57,078 bases of DNA from Sphingomonas sp. SRS2 (GCF_000971055.1 NZ_LARW01000082.1:1-57078), one strand, 5' to 3'. Shown: positions 10,015 to 20,362, numbered from the stretch's first letter. Program-made: numbers and translations. The notes: generated by a model not told the origin, from the letters alone.

Positions 10015-10701
10015 CTACTCCGCCGCTTCGGCTATCTGCGTCAGATAATCGGGATCGATGATCCGGATCTTGCCCTGGGTCAGCTCGATCACGCCGTCGG
10101 TCGCCCAGGCGGCGAGCTGGCGGTTGATATTCTCGCGGCTGATGCCAACGAAGCTGCCCAGCTCGGACTGGCTGAGATCGCGGGTCAGCCGGGTGCCGTG
10201 GACCTTCTGGTCGGTCAGGCGCTTGAGATAACGGGCAAGGCGCGGCGCGGTGGTGAAGGCGCGGTCGCTCTCGATCGTGCTGTCGGTCTCGCGCAGGCGA
10301 CGCGCCATTTCGCGCAGCAGGCGGATCGCGACCTTGGGATGGCGTTCGATGAAGCCCTCGAAGCCGGCCCGCGACAGGCGCAGCAACCGGCCCGGCCACA
10401 TCGCGATCGCCGAGGCGGTACGCGGCTGGCCGTCGAGCACTGCGATCTCGCCGAGTACCGCACCGGCCTCGGCATAGTCGAGGATGATCTCGCGACCGTT
10501 GGGCGTCACCATCGAGATTCGCACGACGCCGTCGAGGATGATGACCAGCGACGTGCCCTCGTCGCCCTGCCGCAGCAGCTCGTCATTGGTCCGCGTCGTC
10601 TGCAAGGTGCCGACGCCGAGCAGATCGGCGAGCTGAGCCGCGCCACAATCGGCAAAGACGCTGCCCTTGGGCAGCAGCGCGGCAAGCTCATCTGGCGTCA
10701 T
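10015..10701 (-). CDS. Crp/Fnr-family transcriptional regulator
   Basis: A 228-residue regulator with an N-terminal cyclic-nucleotide-binding-like beta-roll (GDEGTSLVIILDGVVRISM, then GAVLGEIAVLDGQPRTASA) and a C-terminal winged helix (LTRDLSQSELGSFVGISREN). The cysteines needed for an Fnr-type iron-sulfur cluster are not evident, as only one N-terminal Cys is seen, so oxygen sensing through a cluster is unlikely. I chose the ATG at 10701 because it gives the normal family length. In-frame starts further upstream (for example at 10770) are possible. Ligand and targets are unknown. Confidence 0.85.
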   Translation of the reverse strand: MTPDELAALLPKGSVFADCGAAQLADLLGVGTLQTTRTNDELLRQGDEGTSLVIILDGVVRISMVTPNGREIILDYAEAGAVLGEIAVLDGQPRTASAIAMWPGRLLRLSRAGFEGFIERHPKVAIRLLREMARRLRETDSTIESDRAFTTAPRLARYLKRLTDQKVHGTRLTRDLSQSELGSFVGISRENINRQLAAWATDGVIELTQGKIRIIDPDYLTQIAEAAE

Positions 10702-10803
10702 GGGAGCCCCTATATGGGCGATCCCCATCGCCCTGTCGGGAACGGTGCCGATTCGCCCGTGATTCTGCAAGCAATCCGTCGCTGTGAGACCGTATCAGGT
10801 CCG

Positions 10804-11237
10804 TTACGAAGCCGGACCCCAGCCGGGTGGCGCAAGCTCGAACCCGGCGAAATCGAAGCCCGGCGCGACGACGCAGCTGACCAGCGCCCAGCCATCGCGC
10901 GCCTCCGCCGCCTGCCACCAGCCTGCTGGCACGAGCGCCTGCGGCCGATCACCCGCCAGCACGTCCGCGCCCACCGTCACCCACTCGACCGGCCCTGCCG
11001 CGTCCGGGGCGATGCCGAGGCGCAGCGGCGCGCCCGCGTGGAACAGCCACATCTCGGCCGCGTCGACCGGTGCCAGTGCGATCGCTGGCCGGCTTCGAGC
11101 AGGAAATAGATTGCGGTGGCGTGGCCGCGCGGGCCGCTACCCTCGCCTTCACCCGGCGCCCGCCATGTCTCGCGATACCAGCCGCCTTCGGGGTGGGGCT
11201 GGAGGCCGAGCCGATCGATCAGCGCGGCGGGCGTCAT
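10804..11237 (-). pseudogene. DUF985 cupin-like gene, single-base frameshift
   Basis: Two adjacent reading frames together make one DUF985-family cupin. The first part (from the ATG at 11237) reads MTPAALIDRLGLQPHPEGGW and continues to SHWHR. The expected continuation VDAAEMWLFHAG and the C-terminal VAPGFDFAGFELA lie in another frame, which is open down to 10804. One base appears to be missing at about 11068-11072, within CACCGGTCGAC. The rest is well conserved, so the lesion is either recent or a sequencing error. The family's molecular role is not well defined. The start overlaps the stop of the upstream membrane-protein gene (TGATG). Confidence 0.8.
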
Positions 11238-11458
11238 CAGAACAGGCCGCCACCGATGATCAGCCGGAAGATGCCGACGACCAGCACGAAGATGTTGAGC
11301 CGCCGCCCGCTGTCGGCCTTCGACACTATGCCGAAACCCGCTCCCATCAGCGCGAGCGGCACGATCGCCCAGTTCATCCAGCCGAGGAAGGGAAAGAAGG
11401 CGAGGATCGCACCGCATAGCGCGAAGCCGCCGATGACGAGGGAAAGGAGGTTGAACAT
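11237..11458 (-). CDS. Small inner-membrane protein
   Basis: A 73-residue protein that is almost entirely hydrophobic. It has about two to three membrane segments: LLSLVIGGFALCGAILAFF, WAIVPLALMGAGFGIV and a final segment around IFVLVVGIFRLIIGG. I do not recognise a specific function. It is followed with one-base overlap by the cupin gene and is divergent from the lipoprotein gene at 11547. Confidence 0.7.
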   Translation of the reverse strand: MFNLLSLVIGGFALCGAILAFFPFLGWMNWAIVPLALMGAGFGIVSKADSGRRLNIFVLVVGIFRLIIGGGLF

Positions 11459-11546
11459 AAGGGCCAGCTTCCATCAAGCTGCACGGGATTGCAACTACTG
11501 TAGTGCCAATATAATACACCAATGGAGATTTGTAAGGAGGCAGGTG

Positions 11547-12083
11547 ATGCGCGCGACCCTGATCGGACTGGCGATACCATTGGTGCTGCTTGCGGGCTGC
11601 GAGCTCGAGGTCGGGAAGGACAAGGAGGCGCAGGACGCCGCCTCGGTGAAGACCGGCGAGGACGGCAATGTCGCGATCACCGCCGAGGAAAACGGCGACG
11701 GCGTCTCGATCTCGGTCCCCGGCTTCGCGGCCAAGATCGACGTTCCCGGCATCGAGCTGGGCGGCGAGCATATGGATATCGACGGGATCAAGCTCTATCC
11801 CGGCAGCACTCTGCACGGCATCAACGTCGCCGACCGCAAGGGGCCTGGCAACGACGTGGTCGACATGCGCTTCACCAGCCCCGGCGCGCCCGACAAGGTC
11901 GCCGCTTATTATGCCGCAGCCGCGCGCGACAATGATTTCACCGCGATCAACGTCGCCAGTGCGGGCGGCACAGCGACGCTGACCGCGAAGAATCCGGATG
12001 GCAATCCGATGACGATCACGATGGCGCCCGACAAGGCCGGCACCAAGGGCCGCATCCTGATCCGAGCCAATAGCGGGGCGTAG
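11547..12083 (+). CDS. Putative lipoprotein of unknown function
   Basis: A 178-residue protein starting with a lipoprotein signal peptide (MRATLIGLAIPLVLLAGC), with a lipobox LLAGC that places Cys18 as the lipidated residue. A strong AAGGAGG site at 11534-11540 fixes the ATG. The mature part is hydrophilic, lacks further cysteines and has a C-terminal region of alternating strands (FTAINVASAGGTATLTAKN). I do not recognise the family. Confidence 0.8.
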   Translation: MRATLIGLAIPLVLLAGCELEVGKDKEAQDAASVKTGEDGNVAITAEENGDGVSISVPGFAAKIDVPGIELGGEHMDIDGIKLYPGSTLHGINVADRKGPGNDVVDMRFTSPGAPDKVAAYYAAAARDNDFTAINVASAGGTATLTAKNPDGNPMTITMAPDKAGTKGRILIRANSGA

Positions 12084-12174
12084 CAATGCTTAGCGCTGGC
12101 GGAGGCCGGAGCGACGACTAAGGGGTTTCGGCCCGGCACTGGCCCTTTGGCCCTCATGCCGCTAAAGGGCCGCC

Positions 12175-12552
12175 ATGCCCCCGCTTTTCCTCGTCATGCT
12201 CGGCGGCGCCATCGGCGCAGGCTTCCGCCACCATATCGGCATGGTCGCGCTGCGCAATCTCGGCCCCGGCTTCCCGTTCGGGACGTGGATCGTCAACCTG
12301 CTTGGCGGGTTGCTGATGGGCGTGCTTGCCGGGGTCGTCATCAAGGCGCCGGCCGACAGCGAGCCCCTGCGGCTGTTCCTCGGCGTCGGCGTGCTCGGCG
12401 GCTTCACCACCTTTTCGGCCTTCAGTCTCGAAAGTTTCAACATGCTGTCCCGCGGAGAATATATGATGACCGGCGCCTATGCGGTGTCTTCGGTCGCGGG
12501 ATCGGTCCTGTTCCTGTTCCTCGGCCTCCTGCTCGCACGGGGGATCGCATGA
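12175..12552 (+). CDS. crcB: Fluoride efflux channel CrcB/Fluc
   Basis: A 125-residue four-helix membrane protein that exports fluoride as a dual-topology dimer. Family landmarks are GGAIGAGFRHHIG, FPFGTWIVNLLGG (with the conserved Asn) and GVLGGFTTFSAFSLES, which includes the Phe/Thr track. Its TGA overlaps the ATG of the next gene (ATGA). I looked for the crcB fluoride riboswitch in the upstream 90 bases and did not find it. Confidence 0.93.
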   Translation: MPPLFLVMLGGAIGAGFRHHIGMVALRNLGPGFPFGTWIVNLLGGLLMGVLAGVVIKAPADSEPLRLFLGVGVLGGFTTFSAFSLESFNMLSRGEYMMTGAYAVSSVAGSVLFLFLGLLLARGIA

Positions 12553-13685
12553 GCGACGACATCCCCACCGGTGGCGCTACCCAGGCCGAGATGCGCCAGT
12601 TCGTCGTCGCCGACGATGACGACGGCATAAGACTCGACCGCTGGTTCAAGCGGCACATGCCCGACACGAGCTTCAACATCGTCTCGCGCTGGGCACGCAC
12701 CGGCCAGCTGCGCGTCAATGGCAAGCGCGCCGCGCCGGGCGATCGGCTGGAAGCGGGGCAGATGATCCGCCTGCCTCCGCCCGAGGTGGCCGCCGCCGCG
12801 ACCACCGCCGCCAAGCTGCCAAAGCCCCGCGCACCGCGCGATCCGCTTTCGGCCGAGGAGACCGAGCTGATCCGCAACCTGGTGATCCATCAGGACCGAC
12901 AGGCGATCGTGATCAACAAGCCGCCCGGTCTGGCCACGCAGGGCGGCACCAAGACCGATCACCATGTCGACAGGCTGCTCGACGGTATCCAGTTCGAAGC
13001 CGACAACCGGCCCAAGCTGGTCCACCGGCTCGACAAGGACACGTCTGGCGTCCTGCTGCTCGCGCGCACCTCGCGCGCCGCCGCGCATTTCGCCAAGGCG
13101 TTTTCCAGCCGCACCGCGCGCAAGGTCTATTGGGCGATCGTCACCGGCGTGCCCGATATCCGCGACGGCCTGATCGAATTGCCGATCGGGAAGCAGCCCG
13201 GCAGTGGCGGCGAGAAGATGCATGTCGATGAAAAGGAAGGCAGCCCCGCGCGCACCCGTTATCGGGTGATCGAACGCGCCGGCAACAGCGCCGCCTGGGT
13301 CGAGCTGCAACCCTATACCGGCCGCACCCATCAGTTGCGCGTCCATATGGCGGCGATTGGCCATCCGATCGTCGGCGACGGCAAATATGGCGGTATCGCC
13401 GCGTTTCTGTCGGGCACGATCAGCCGCAAGATGCACCTCCACGCCCGCCGGTTGAAGGTCGATCACCCCGATGCCGGCGTGGTCGATGTGACCGCCGATC
13501 TGCCCGATCATTTCGCCGAGACGATGCGCATCCTGGGCTTCGAGCAGGCGAAGGGTGACGCGCTGCCGGTCGACGAGGTCAAGTTCAGCGAGACCCCGGA
13601 GGGCAAGCGCCGCGCCATCGCCCATCAGGCGAAGGACGCGCGCAAGGCGCGTCGCGGCGAACGGCGGGGCCGGAGCAAGCCGTGA
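12549..13685 (+). CDS. Ribosomal large-subunit pseudouridine synthase, RluA/RluC family
   Basis: A 378-residue enzyme that isomerises uridines in 23S rRNA. An S4-like RNA-binding domain spans residues ~20-80 (DGIRLDRWFKRHMPDTSFN). The catalytic domain has the active-site Asp162 in LVHRLDKDTSGVLLLAR and the landmark PYTGRTHQLRVHMAAIGHPI. The tail is basic (KARRGERRGRSK), probably contacting RNA. The ATG at 12549 overlaps the crcB stop by four bases. Order S4 plus HRLDKDTSG fits RluC, but the exact target uridines are not certain from sequence. Confidence 0.92.
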   Translation: MSDDIPTGGATQAEMRQFVVADDDDGIRLDRWFKRHMPDTSFNIVSRWARTGQLRVNGKRAAPGDRLEAGQMIRLPPPEVAAAATTAAKLPKPRAPRDPLSAEETELIRNLVIHQDRQAIVINKPPGLATQGGTKTDHHVDRLLDGIQFEADNRPKLVHRLDKDTSGVLLLARTSRAAAHFAKAFSSRTARKVYWAIVTGVPDIRDGLIELPIGKQPGSGGEKMHVDEKEGSPARTRYRVIERAGNSAAWVELQPYTGRTHQLRVHMAAIGHPIVGDGKYGGIAAFLSGTISRKMHLHARRLKVDHPDAGVVDVTADLPDHFAETMRILGFEQAKGDALPVDEVKFSETPEGKRRAIAHQAKDARKARRGERRGRSKP

Positions 13686-14374
13686 CCGGCGTCAGTGCCG
13701 GGCCAAATCGTCTGGCGATCTTCGACTGCGACGGCACCCTGGTCGACAGCCAGGCGAACATCTGCCGCGCGATGGCCGAGGCCTTCATCGCCGAGAAGCT
13801 GCTCCCGCCCGCCGATCCGGCGATTCGCCGCGTCGTCGGCCTCAGCCTGACCGAGGCGATGGGGGCGCTGCTGCCCGACGCCGATCGCGATCTCCACGTC
13901 CGGCTCGGCGAAAGCTACAAGGACGCCTTCCGGACATTGCGGGCGCAGGGGCAGGTCGAGGAGCCGCTATTCCCCGGCATCGCCGAGACGCTCGCAATGC
14001 TCGAGGCTGAAGGGTGGATGCTCGCGGTGGCGACCGGAAAATCCGATCGCGGCCTCGCCCATTGCCTCGAATTTCATGGACTGGAGAAGATGTTCGTCTC
14101 GCTTCAGACCGCCGACCGTCACCCGTCCAAGCCGCATCCGTCGATGATCATCGAGGCGATGGCCGACGCCGGCGCTTTGCCCGAGACGAGCGCGATGATC
14201 GGCGACACCAGCTTCGACATCGGCATGGGGGTCAATGCCGGCTGCACCACCATCGGCGTCGCCTGGGGCTATCATCCGCCCGAGGAACTGTTCGACGAGG
14301 GGGCGCATTTCGTCGCCGACCGGCCCGATCAGTTGCCTGAGATACTCCGCCTCGCGATCGAGGTCCGGGCATAA
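13682..14374 (+). CDS. HAD-family phosphatase (phosphoglycolate phosphatase-like)
   Basis: A 230-residue HAD hydrolase with motif I FDCDGTLVDS (nucleophile Asp15, acid Asp17), motif II around VATGKS, the motif III Lys in SKPHPSM and motif IV GDTSFDIGMG. The helical cap domain lies between motifs I and II, as in phosphoglycolate phosphatases and similar sugar-phosphate phosphatases. The GTG start overlaps the pseudouridine synthase stop (GTGA), and ATP12 follows 91 bases later. The substrate is not known. Confidence 0.87.
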   Translation: MTGVSAGPNRLAIFDCDGTLVDSQANICRAMAEAFIAEKLLPPADPAIRRVVGLSLTEAMGALLPDADRDLHVRLGESYKDAFRTLRAQGQVEEPLFPGIAETLAMLEAEGWMLAVATGKSDRGLAHCLEFHGLEKMFVSLQTADRHPSKPHPSMIIEAMADAGALPETSAMIGDTSFDIGMGVNAGCTTIGVAWGYHPPEELFDEGAHFVADRPDQLPEILRLAIEVRA

Positions 14375-14465
14375 CGTCACGTCCGTCACGCCGAATTGTC
14401 GAGTGACTGGGTGGCCCGAAACAAGTTCGGGGTGACGATCTCTGAATTACTGAGCGAGCAGATCT

Positions 14466-15158
14466 ATGAAGCGTTTCTACAAGACAGTCTCGGTCGAGCA
14501 ACTGGACGGCGGCCATGCCATCCGGCTCGATGGCCGTGCGATCAGGACGCCCGCGCGCGCCGAACTGGTGCTGCCGACTTCCGCGCTCGGCCTGTCCGTC
14601 GCCGCCGAATGGGATGCGCAGGAGGAGAATATCGATCCCCGGTCGATGCCGCTGACCGGCCTCGCCAACGCCGCGATCGACCGGGTCGCGCCCGACCCGG
14701 CGGCCTTCGCCGCCACGCTCGCCGCCTATGGCGAGACCGACCTGGTCTGCTACCGCGCCGATCACCCCGCCGAACTGGTCGGCCACCAGGCCGAAGTCTG
14801 GGACCCCTTGATCGATTGGGCGCAGCAGCGCTACGATATCGAGTTCGAGATCATCCACGGCGTGATGCACCAGCCCCAGCCGCCCGAGACCATCGCCCGG
14901 CTCGCCGCCGCCGTGCACGGCTATGACAGCTTCCAGCTTGCCGCGCTTCAGCCGCTCGTCACCATTTCCGGCTCGCTGGTCATCACGCTCGCGCTGGCCG
15001 AGGGCGAGATAGACGGTCGCGCCGCCTTCGACGCCGCGCATCTCGATGAGCTGTGGCAGGTCGAACAATGGGGCGAGGACGAGCTCGCCACCCAGGCGCG
15101 GCTATATCGATCGGACGATTTCCGCTCGGCGGCACGGCTCCTGGCGTTGCTCGTCTAG
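14466..15158 (+). CDS. ATP12-family F1-ATPase assembly chaperone
   Basis: A 230-residue protein with the ATP12 pattern across its length: KRFYKTVSVEQ, DGRAIRTPARAELVLP, the central AEWDAQEENIDPRSMPLTGL and YGETDLVCYRAD, and WDPLIDWAQQRYDIEF. ATP12 binds the F1 alpha subunit during ATP synthase assembly in mitochondria, and alphaproteobacteria carry homologues. Here it ends an apparent transcription unit crcB-rlu-HAD-ATP12. Confidence 0.9.
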   Translation: MKRFYKTVSVEQLDGGHAIRLDGRAIRTPARAELVLPTSALGLSVAAEWDAQEENIDPRSMPLTGLANAAIDRVAPDPAAFAATLAAYGETDLVCYRADHPAELVGHQAEVWDPLIDWAQQRYDIEFEIIHGVMHQPQPPETIARLAAAVHGYDSFQLAALQPLVTISGSLVITLALAEGEIDGRAAFDAAHLDELWQVEQWGEDELATQARLYRSDDFRSAARLLALLV

Positions 15159-15201
15159 AGTTTGCGCCCTTGCGTGGAAGCGGTACCGGCCCGCTTCCCT
15201 G

Positions 15202-15765
15202 TCAGCTCTGGATGCCGCCCCTGGGCAGGAACCAGCGTGCGACGATCAGTCCCGCCACGCTGAGTCCGATGAAGTCGCTCAGGAAAAGATAGACCCAATA
15301 GCCGAAGCCGAAGTGGTTGAAGATCGGCTGGCCGATCTCGATGTAAAAGGTGATCGCCAGCGCGAACAAAATCGCAAGTCGCGCCCGGCTGAAGAAATCC
15401 GTGACACGGCTGCCGATCGTGCCCAACGCGAAGGCGATCAGCAGGCCGGTGATCAGCGCGACGACAAAGCCGCTGCCGAGAGCGCCCGAATCCATCGCCG
15501 CGAAACCAGAACTGTTGAAGTGGACCGTGGCCACCGGTCCTTTTCCGTACAGCACCGAACCCTGGGCGCTATCCGGCGTGGGAATCAAATAGGTGCCCGT
15601 GCCGGTCGGCGTCAGCGTCTGGGCAAGCGCCTGATGCGCGACCGCGGTGGGTGCATCGCCCAGCTTGTTGAAGGCAAGCTGACTGAGCGGTGTTCCCCAG
15701 AAGAAGAAGCCCACCAGATATAGCGCGACGCCAGCGATGACGCCGCCGAGCAAGGTCTTGGCCAT
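15202..15765 (-). CDS. Uncharacterised membrane protein
   Basis: A 187-residue protein with an N-terminal membrane segment (LLGGVIAGVALYLVGFFFWG), a hydrophilic extracytoplasmic stretch of about 70 residues, and three further segments (VVALITGLLIAFALG, LAILFALAITFYIEIG, LFLSDFIGLSVAGLIVARW). I do not recognise the family. A palindrome GTAACA-AA-TGTTAC sits 15 bases upstream of the start. Confidence 0.75.
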   Translation of the reverse strand: MAKTLLGGVIAGVALYLVGFFFWGTPLSQLAFNKLGDAPTAVAHQALAQTLTPTGTGTYLIPTPDSAQGSVLYGKGPVATVHFNSSGFAAMDSGALGSGFVVALITGLLIAFALGTIGSRVTDFFSRARLAILFALAITFYIEIGQPIFNHFGFGYWVYLFLSDFIGLSVAGLIVARWFLPRGGIQS

Positions 15766-15780
15766 TCAGGGCCCCTCCGG

Positions 15781-15794
15781 GTAACAAATGTTAC
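15781..15794. promoter_or_regulatory. Palindrome at the start of the membrane-protein gene
   Basis: A perfect inverted repeat GTAACA-AA-TGTTAC centred about 22 bases upstream of the minus-strand start at 15765. Its position, overlapping the likely transcription or translation start, would suit a repressor site. No regulator is indicated. Confidence 0.3.
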
Positions 15795-15989
15795 GGACAG
15801 GCTAGACCGAAATGGATTGCACGCAAGCAATAGTGCGGTGGGGCGTTGTTGGTTTGGCCTCAAGCGCCAGCGGTCGCATCCGCTCCCTTGGCTATCCTCA
15901 CAATAAGCTCGGGCGCGCGTTCGCGCTTGCGGAACTCTGGCGCGTTCCGATGCTGAAAGTCAGCGTTGGGGCCGATTAAGGCTCCGCAA

Positions 15990-16045
15990 GGCCGAACGGC
16001 CGCCGCGCCTTATTGGCGCGAAGCCAAGCCGGGCGGATGCCCGGC
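15990..16045. other. Three tandem GC hairpins downstream of gmk
   Basis: The 306-base gap 15766-16071 has no credible gene. It does contain three consecutive perfect stem-loops: GGCC-GAAC-GGCC (15990-16001), CGCGCC-TTATT-GGCGCG (16004-16020) and GCCGGGC-GGAT-GCCCGGC (16028-16045). They follow the gmk stop on the minus strand. They may be a terminator/3'-end structure, a REP-like element or a small RNA; no T-run follows in either direction. Confidence 0.45.
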
Positions 16046-16071
16046 GCCCGACGTTTGAGGGCTAAAACAAA

Positions 16072-16713
16072 TCAGTGCCCGGGAGTCGTCAGCTTGCGGA
16101 TGAAGCCGATCAGCCCCGTCTGGCGGCTGCGCTTGAGGCGTTCGGCCTCCAATATGTGGCGGACGTCGATGAAGCAGCGTTCGATATCGTCATTGATCAG
16201 GACATAGTCATAACCGTCCCAATGGCTGACCTCGGCGGCAGCGCGCTGCATCCGGCCGGTGATGACCTCCTCGGTGTCGGTGGCGCGCTTGCGCAGCCGA
16301 TCCTCCAGCTCCTCCATTGAGGGTGGCAGGATGAAGACGCGGACGACGTCGCCGCCGCAGGTCTGGTAGAGCTGCTGCGCGCCCTGCCAGTCGATGTCGA
16401 ACAATACGTCGAGCCCGCCGTCGAGCATCTGGTCGATCGGCTGCTTGGGGCTGCCATAGCGATGGTTGAAGACATGCGCCCATTCGAGGAAGTCGTGGTT
16501 CGAGACCATGACGCGGAAATGCTCGAGATCGACGAAATGATAGTCGACGCCTTCGACTTCGCCCGGTCGGGGGGGGCGGGTGGTGGCGGACACCGACATG
16601 CGCAGATTGTCGTCGGAGGCGAGCAGCCGGCGGGCGATGGTGGATTTACCCGCGCCCGAGGGCGAGGACAGCACGAACAGAACGCCGCGGCGCTTGAGCG
16701 AAATATGGGCCAT
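16072..16713 (-). CDS. gmk: Guanylate kinase
   Basis: Phosphorylates GMP to GDP with ATP. The 213-residue protein has the P-loop SSPSGAGKST (residues ~16-25), the GMP-binding region SATTRPPRPGEVEGVDYHFV, and the lid and core motif DIDWQGAQQL. The length is typical. It stands alone on the minus strand, divergent from the DUF1697 gene. Confidence 0.95.
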   Translation of the reverse strand: MAHISLKRRGVLFVLSSPSGAGKSTIARRLLASDDNLRMSVSATTRPPRPGEVEGVDYHFVDLEHFRVMVSNHDFLEWAHVFNHRYGSPKQPIDQMLDGGLDVLFDIDWQGAQQLYQTCGGDVVRVFILPPSMEELEDRLRKRATDTEEVITGRMQRAAAEVSHWDGYDYVLINDDIERCFIDVRHILEAERLKRSRQTGLIGFIRKLTTPGH

Positions 16714-16760
16714 GGCGGCACTTGCATCGGACAGGCCTCTCGCGTCAATCTTCGATCGGC

Positions 16761-17294
16761 ATGGAAAAGATCATCGTCCTGTTGCGCGGGATAAATGTCG
16801 GCGGCCACCGCAGGCTGCCAATGGCCGAATTGCGCGCCGCCGCCCAGGAGGCGAGGATCGGGGATTTCGAGACCTACATCCAAAGCGGCAACCTGATTTT
16901 CTCCGCGGAGAACGCCGCCGCCGCCGAGGATATCGTCGAAGCCCTCGTCGAGAAGCGATTCGGCCTCAAGGTCGAGGCGATCGCGCGAACGGCCAGCCAA
17001 TGGGCGGTCTATGCCAAGGGCTCGCCTTTTCCCGACGCCGACGAGCGCGGCAACCTGGTCCATCTCGGATTGTCGAAGCAGAAGCCCAACCATGCCATCG
17101 CGGACATACTGATGGCGCGCGCCGCGCATGGCGAAACGGTGGTGGTCGCGGGCGACGCGCTCTGGATCGATTTTAAGGATGGCGTCGCCAACACGAGGCT
17201 GAGCCCGGCCTTCCTCGACAAGGCGTTGGGATCGACCGTGACGATGCGCAACTGGCGCACCGTGCTGAAGCTGGCGGAGCTGGCGGAAGCCTAG
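16761..17294 (+). CDS. DUF1697-family protein
   Basis: A 177-residue protein beginning MEKIIVLLRGINVGGHRRLP, the hallmark of DUF1697, with TYIQSGNLIFSA a little later. Members are widespread but without a defined function. The ATG at 16761 is chosen because the family signature starts there. The last four bases overlap the convergent gene at 17291. Confidence 0.82.
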   Translation: MEKIIVLLRGINVGGHRRLPMAELRAAAQEARIGDFETYIQSGNLIFSAENAAAAEDIVEALVEKRFGLKVEAIARTASQWAVYAKGSPFPDADERGNLVHLGLSKQKPNHAIADILMARAAHGETVVVAGDALWIDFKDGVANTRLSPAFLDKALGSTVTMRNWRTVLKLAELAEA

Positions 17295-17524
17295 ACCACC
17301 GGCGGATAATCGGCGGCGCGGGCATCAGTGCGGAGACGGTCGGCCTTGCGCTTGTCGAACGCCTTCTTGGCGATCCATGCGCCGCCAGCGAGCAGGCCTA
17401 ACGGCCCCGCGCGGCGAATGATGCTCGCGGCCGCAGCGCCCATCACCGCGCCCTTCACGCCACCTTCACCATCCCGGCGATCGATCTGACGGCCCACCAG
17501 GGCTCCGATAAGCTTGCCGATCAT
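17291..17524 (-). CDS. Small Gly/Ala-rich hypothetical protein
   Basis: A 77-residue protein with an amphipathic N-terminus (MIGKLIGALVGRQIDRRDG), a glycine- and alanine-rich hydrophobic centre (AVMGAAAASIIRRAGPLGLL, then AGGAWIAKKAF) and a basic tail. The glycine-zipper-like centre suggests membrane association. Function unknown. It converges with and overlaps the DUF1697 gene by four bases. Confidence 0.6.
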   Translation of the reverse strand: MIGKLIGALVGRQIDRRDGEGGVKGAVMGAAAASIIRRAGPLGLLAGGAWIAKKAFDKRKADRLRTDARAADYPPVV

Positions 17525-17629
17525 GTCACTCTCCTGTCCGGATATGTCAGCGAAGCGCGCAAAAGCGGCGGAAGTTCCGCACAGTAGTGCACCCTTCCGC
17601 CAGTTGGCATGACCGAAAAGGATGACGGA

Positions 17630-19024
<1,395 letters not shown>

Positions 19025-19042
19025 GGTGCGGTACCTCCTGTC

Positions 19043-19132
19043 CGTCATGCCGGCGAAGGCTGGCATCTCGGGAGATGGGAGACGAGGTTACCGCAAGAGC
19101 CGCCTGAGATTCCAGCTTTCGCGGGAATGAGG
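19043..19132. repeat. Dispersed palindromic repeat (copy near fumC)
   Basis: Inward-facing arms CGTCATGCCGGCGAAGGCTG and CCAGCTTTCGCGGGAATGAG flank about 50 bases of less conserved sequence. It lies between the sspB stop and the fumC start, immediately upstream of the fumC ribosome site. Confidence 0.7.
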
Positions 19133-19153
19133 AAACGGGGGAAGGCCGAAGCC

Positions 19154-19645
19154 TTACTTCTTCCGCGTGAAATCGACCGAGACGACGTTCGATCCGTCCT
19201 CGGCCGATGCAATCACCGCCGGCGGCGCGTCGTTGCCGGCCGAGCTGTGGCCGGTATCCTCGCCGTCGTCGTCGATCTGAGCCTGGAACTGGAGCGCGAA
19301 ATTGACCGCCGGATCAACGAAGCCGGTCACCGCCGCGAAGGGGATGATCAGCTTGGCCGGAACCTGATTAAACGACAGGCCGACCTCGAAACCATCGGGC
19401 TTCACCTTCAGATCCCAGAAGCGATTCTGGATGACGATCGTCATCTCGTCGGGGAATCGCTCAACCAGCTGGCGTGGGATGTCGACTCCCTGGGCCTGCG
19501 TCTTGAACGTGATGTAAAAATGATGCTCACCGGGCAAGCCGCCCGCTTTTTCTACCTCGCCCAGCACGCGGCCGACCACGGCGCGAAGCGCCTCCTGGAC
19601 GATCTCGTCATAGGGAATCAGGCTGTCGGGCGTCTGCTCGCTCAT
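19154..19645 (-). CDS. sspB: SspB-family ClpXP protease adaptor (alpha type)
   Basis: SspB tethers ssrA-tagged substrates to ClpXP. The 163-residue product has the SspB fold pattern: [36 protein letters not shown], and [21 protein letters not shown] variable acidic linker and a short conserved C-terminal tail ([11 protein letters not shown]), which would be the ClpX-binding peptide, follow. I start it at the ATG at 19645 ([15 protein letters not shown]). The longer frame is antisense to hisB. Confidence 0.9.
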   Translation of the reverse strand: MSEQTPDSLIPYDEIVQEALRAVVGRVLGEVEKAGGLPGEHHFYITFKTQAQGVDIPRQLVERFPDEMTIVIQNRFWDLKVKPDGFEVGLSFNQVPAKLIIPFAAVTGFVDPAVNFALQFQAQIDDDGEDTGHSSAGNDAPPAVIASAEDGSNVVSVDFTRKK

Positions 19646-19765
19646 TCGGTGGGGATGAACGCAGTCCCCCTTCGGGTCAAGTCGTCCGTTGCAGCGCGGC
19701 GCAACCTCGCTATAGCGACGCCGTCCCGGTGTGGGGAATCTGTCACACGGCATGAAGGGTGGACC

Positions 19766-20362
19766 ATGCGGACCGCAGCGATCACGCGCAAGACGAGCGA
19801 GACCGACATTTCGGTCGAGATGAATCTGGACGGCAGCGGCGCTTATGCGGTGTCGACCGGAATCGGCTTCCTCGACCATATGCTCGAGCAGCTGTCGCGC
19901 CATTCGCTGATCGACCTCAGGGTGAAGATCGCCGGCGACCTGCATATCGACCAGCACCACACCACCGAGGATTCGGGGATCGCGATCGGCGAGGCGCTGG
20001 CCAAGGCGCTGGCCGACAAGCGCGGCATCACCCGCTACGGCCATGCCTATGCGCCGATGGACGAGACGCTGACCCGCGTCGCGCTCGACATCTCCGGGCG
20101 GCCCTATCTGGTGTGGAAGGTCGCGCTGTCCGGCCCCAAGCTCGGCGAATGGGATACCGAGCTGATCGAACACTGGTTCCACAGCTTCGCTCAGGCGGCG
20201 GGGATCACCCTGCATGTCGAGAACCTCTATGGCGCGAACATGCACCATATCGTCGAAAGCTGCTTCAAGGGCCTCGCCCGCGCACTGCGCGTCGCGACCG
20301 AGATAGATCCGCGCAAGGCGGACGCGATTCCCTCGACCAAGGGAACGCTCGGCGGTGCCTGA
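19766..20362 (+). CDS. hisB: Imidazoleglycerol-phosphate dehydratase
   Basis: Sixth step of histidine synthesis, converting IGP to imidazole-acetol phosphate with manganese. The 198-residue monofunctional enzyme has the metal-binding repeats [15 protein letters not shown] and [18 protein letters not shown] and the start [24 protein letters not shown] precedes the ATG at 19766. hisH overlaps its end by eight bases, and it heads the his cluster. Confidence 0.96.
   Translation: MRTAAITRKTSETDISVEMNLDGSGAYAVSTGIGFLDHMLEQLSRHSLIDLRVKIAGDLHIDQHHTTEDSGIAIGEALAKALADKRGITRYGHAYAPMDETLTRVALDISGRPYLVWKVALSGPKLGEWDTELIEHWFHSFAQAAGITLHVENLYGANMHHIVESCFKGLARALRVATEIDPRKADAIPSTKGTLGGA

Noticed and set aside
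12084-12174. Possible fluoride (crcB) riboswitch before crcB
   Set aside because: The conserved GGNGAUGG-type start and pseudoknot elements are not visible in the 90-base gap.
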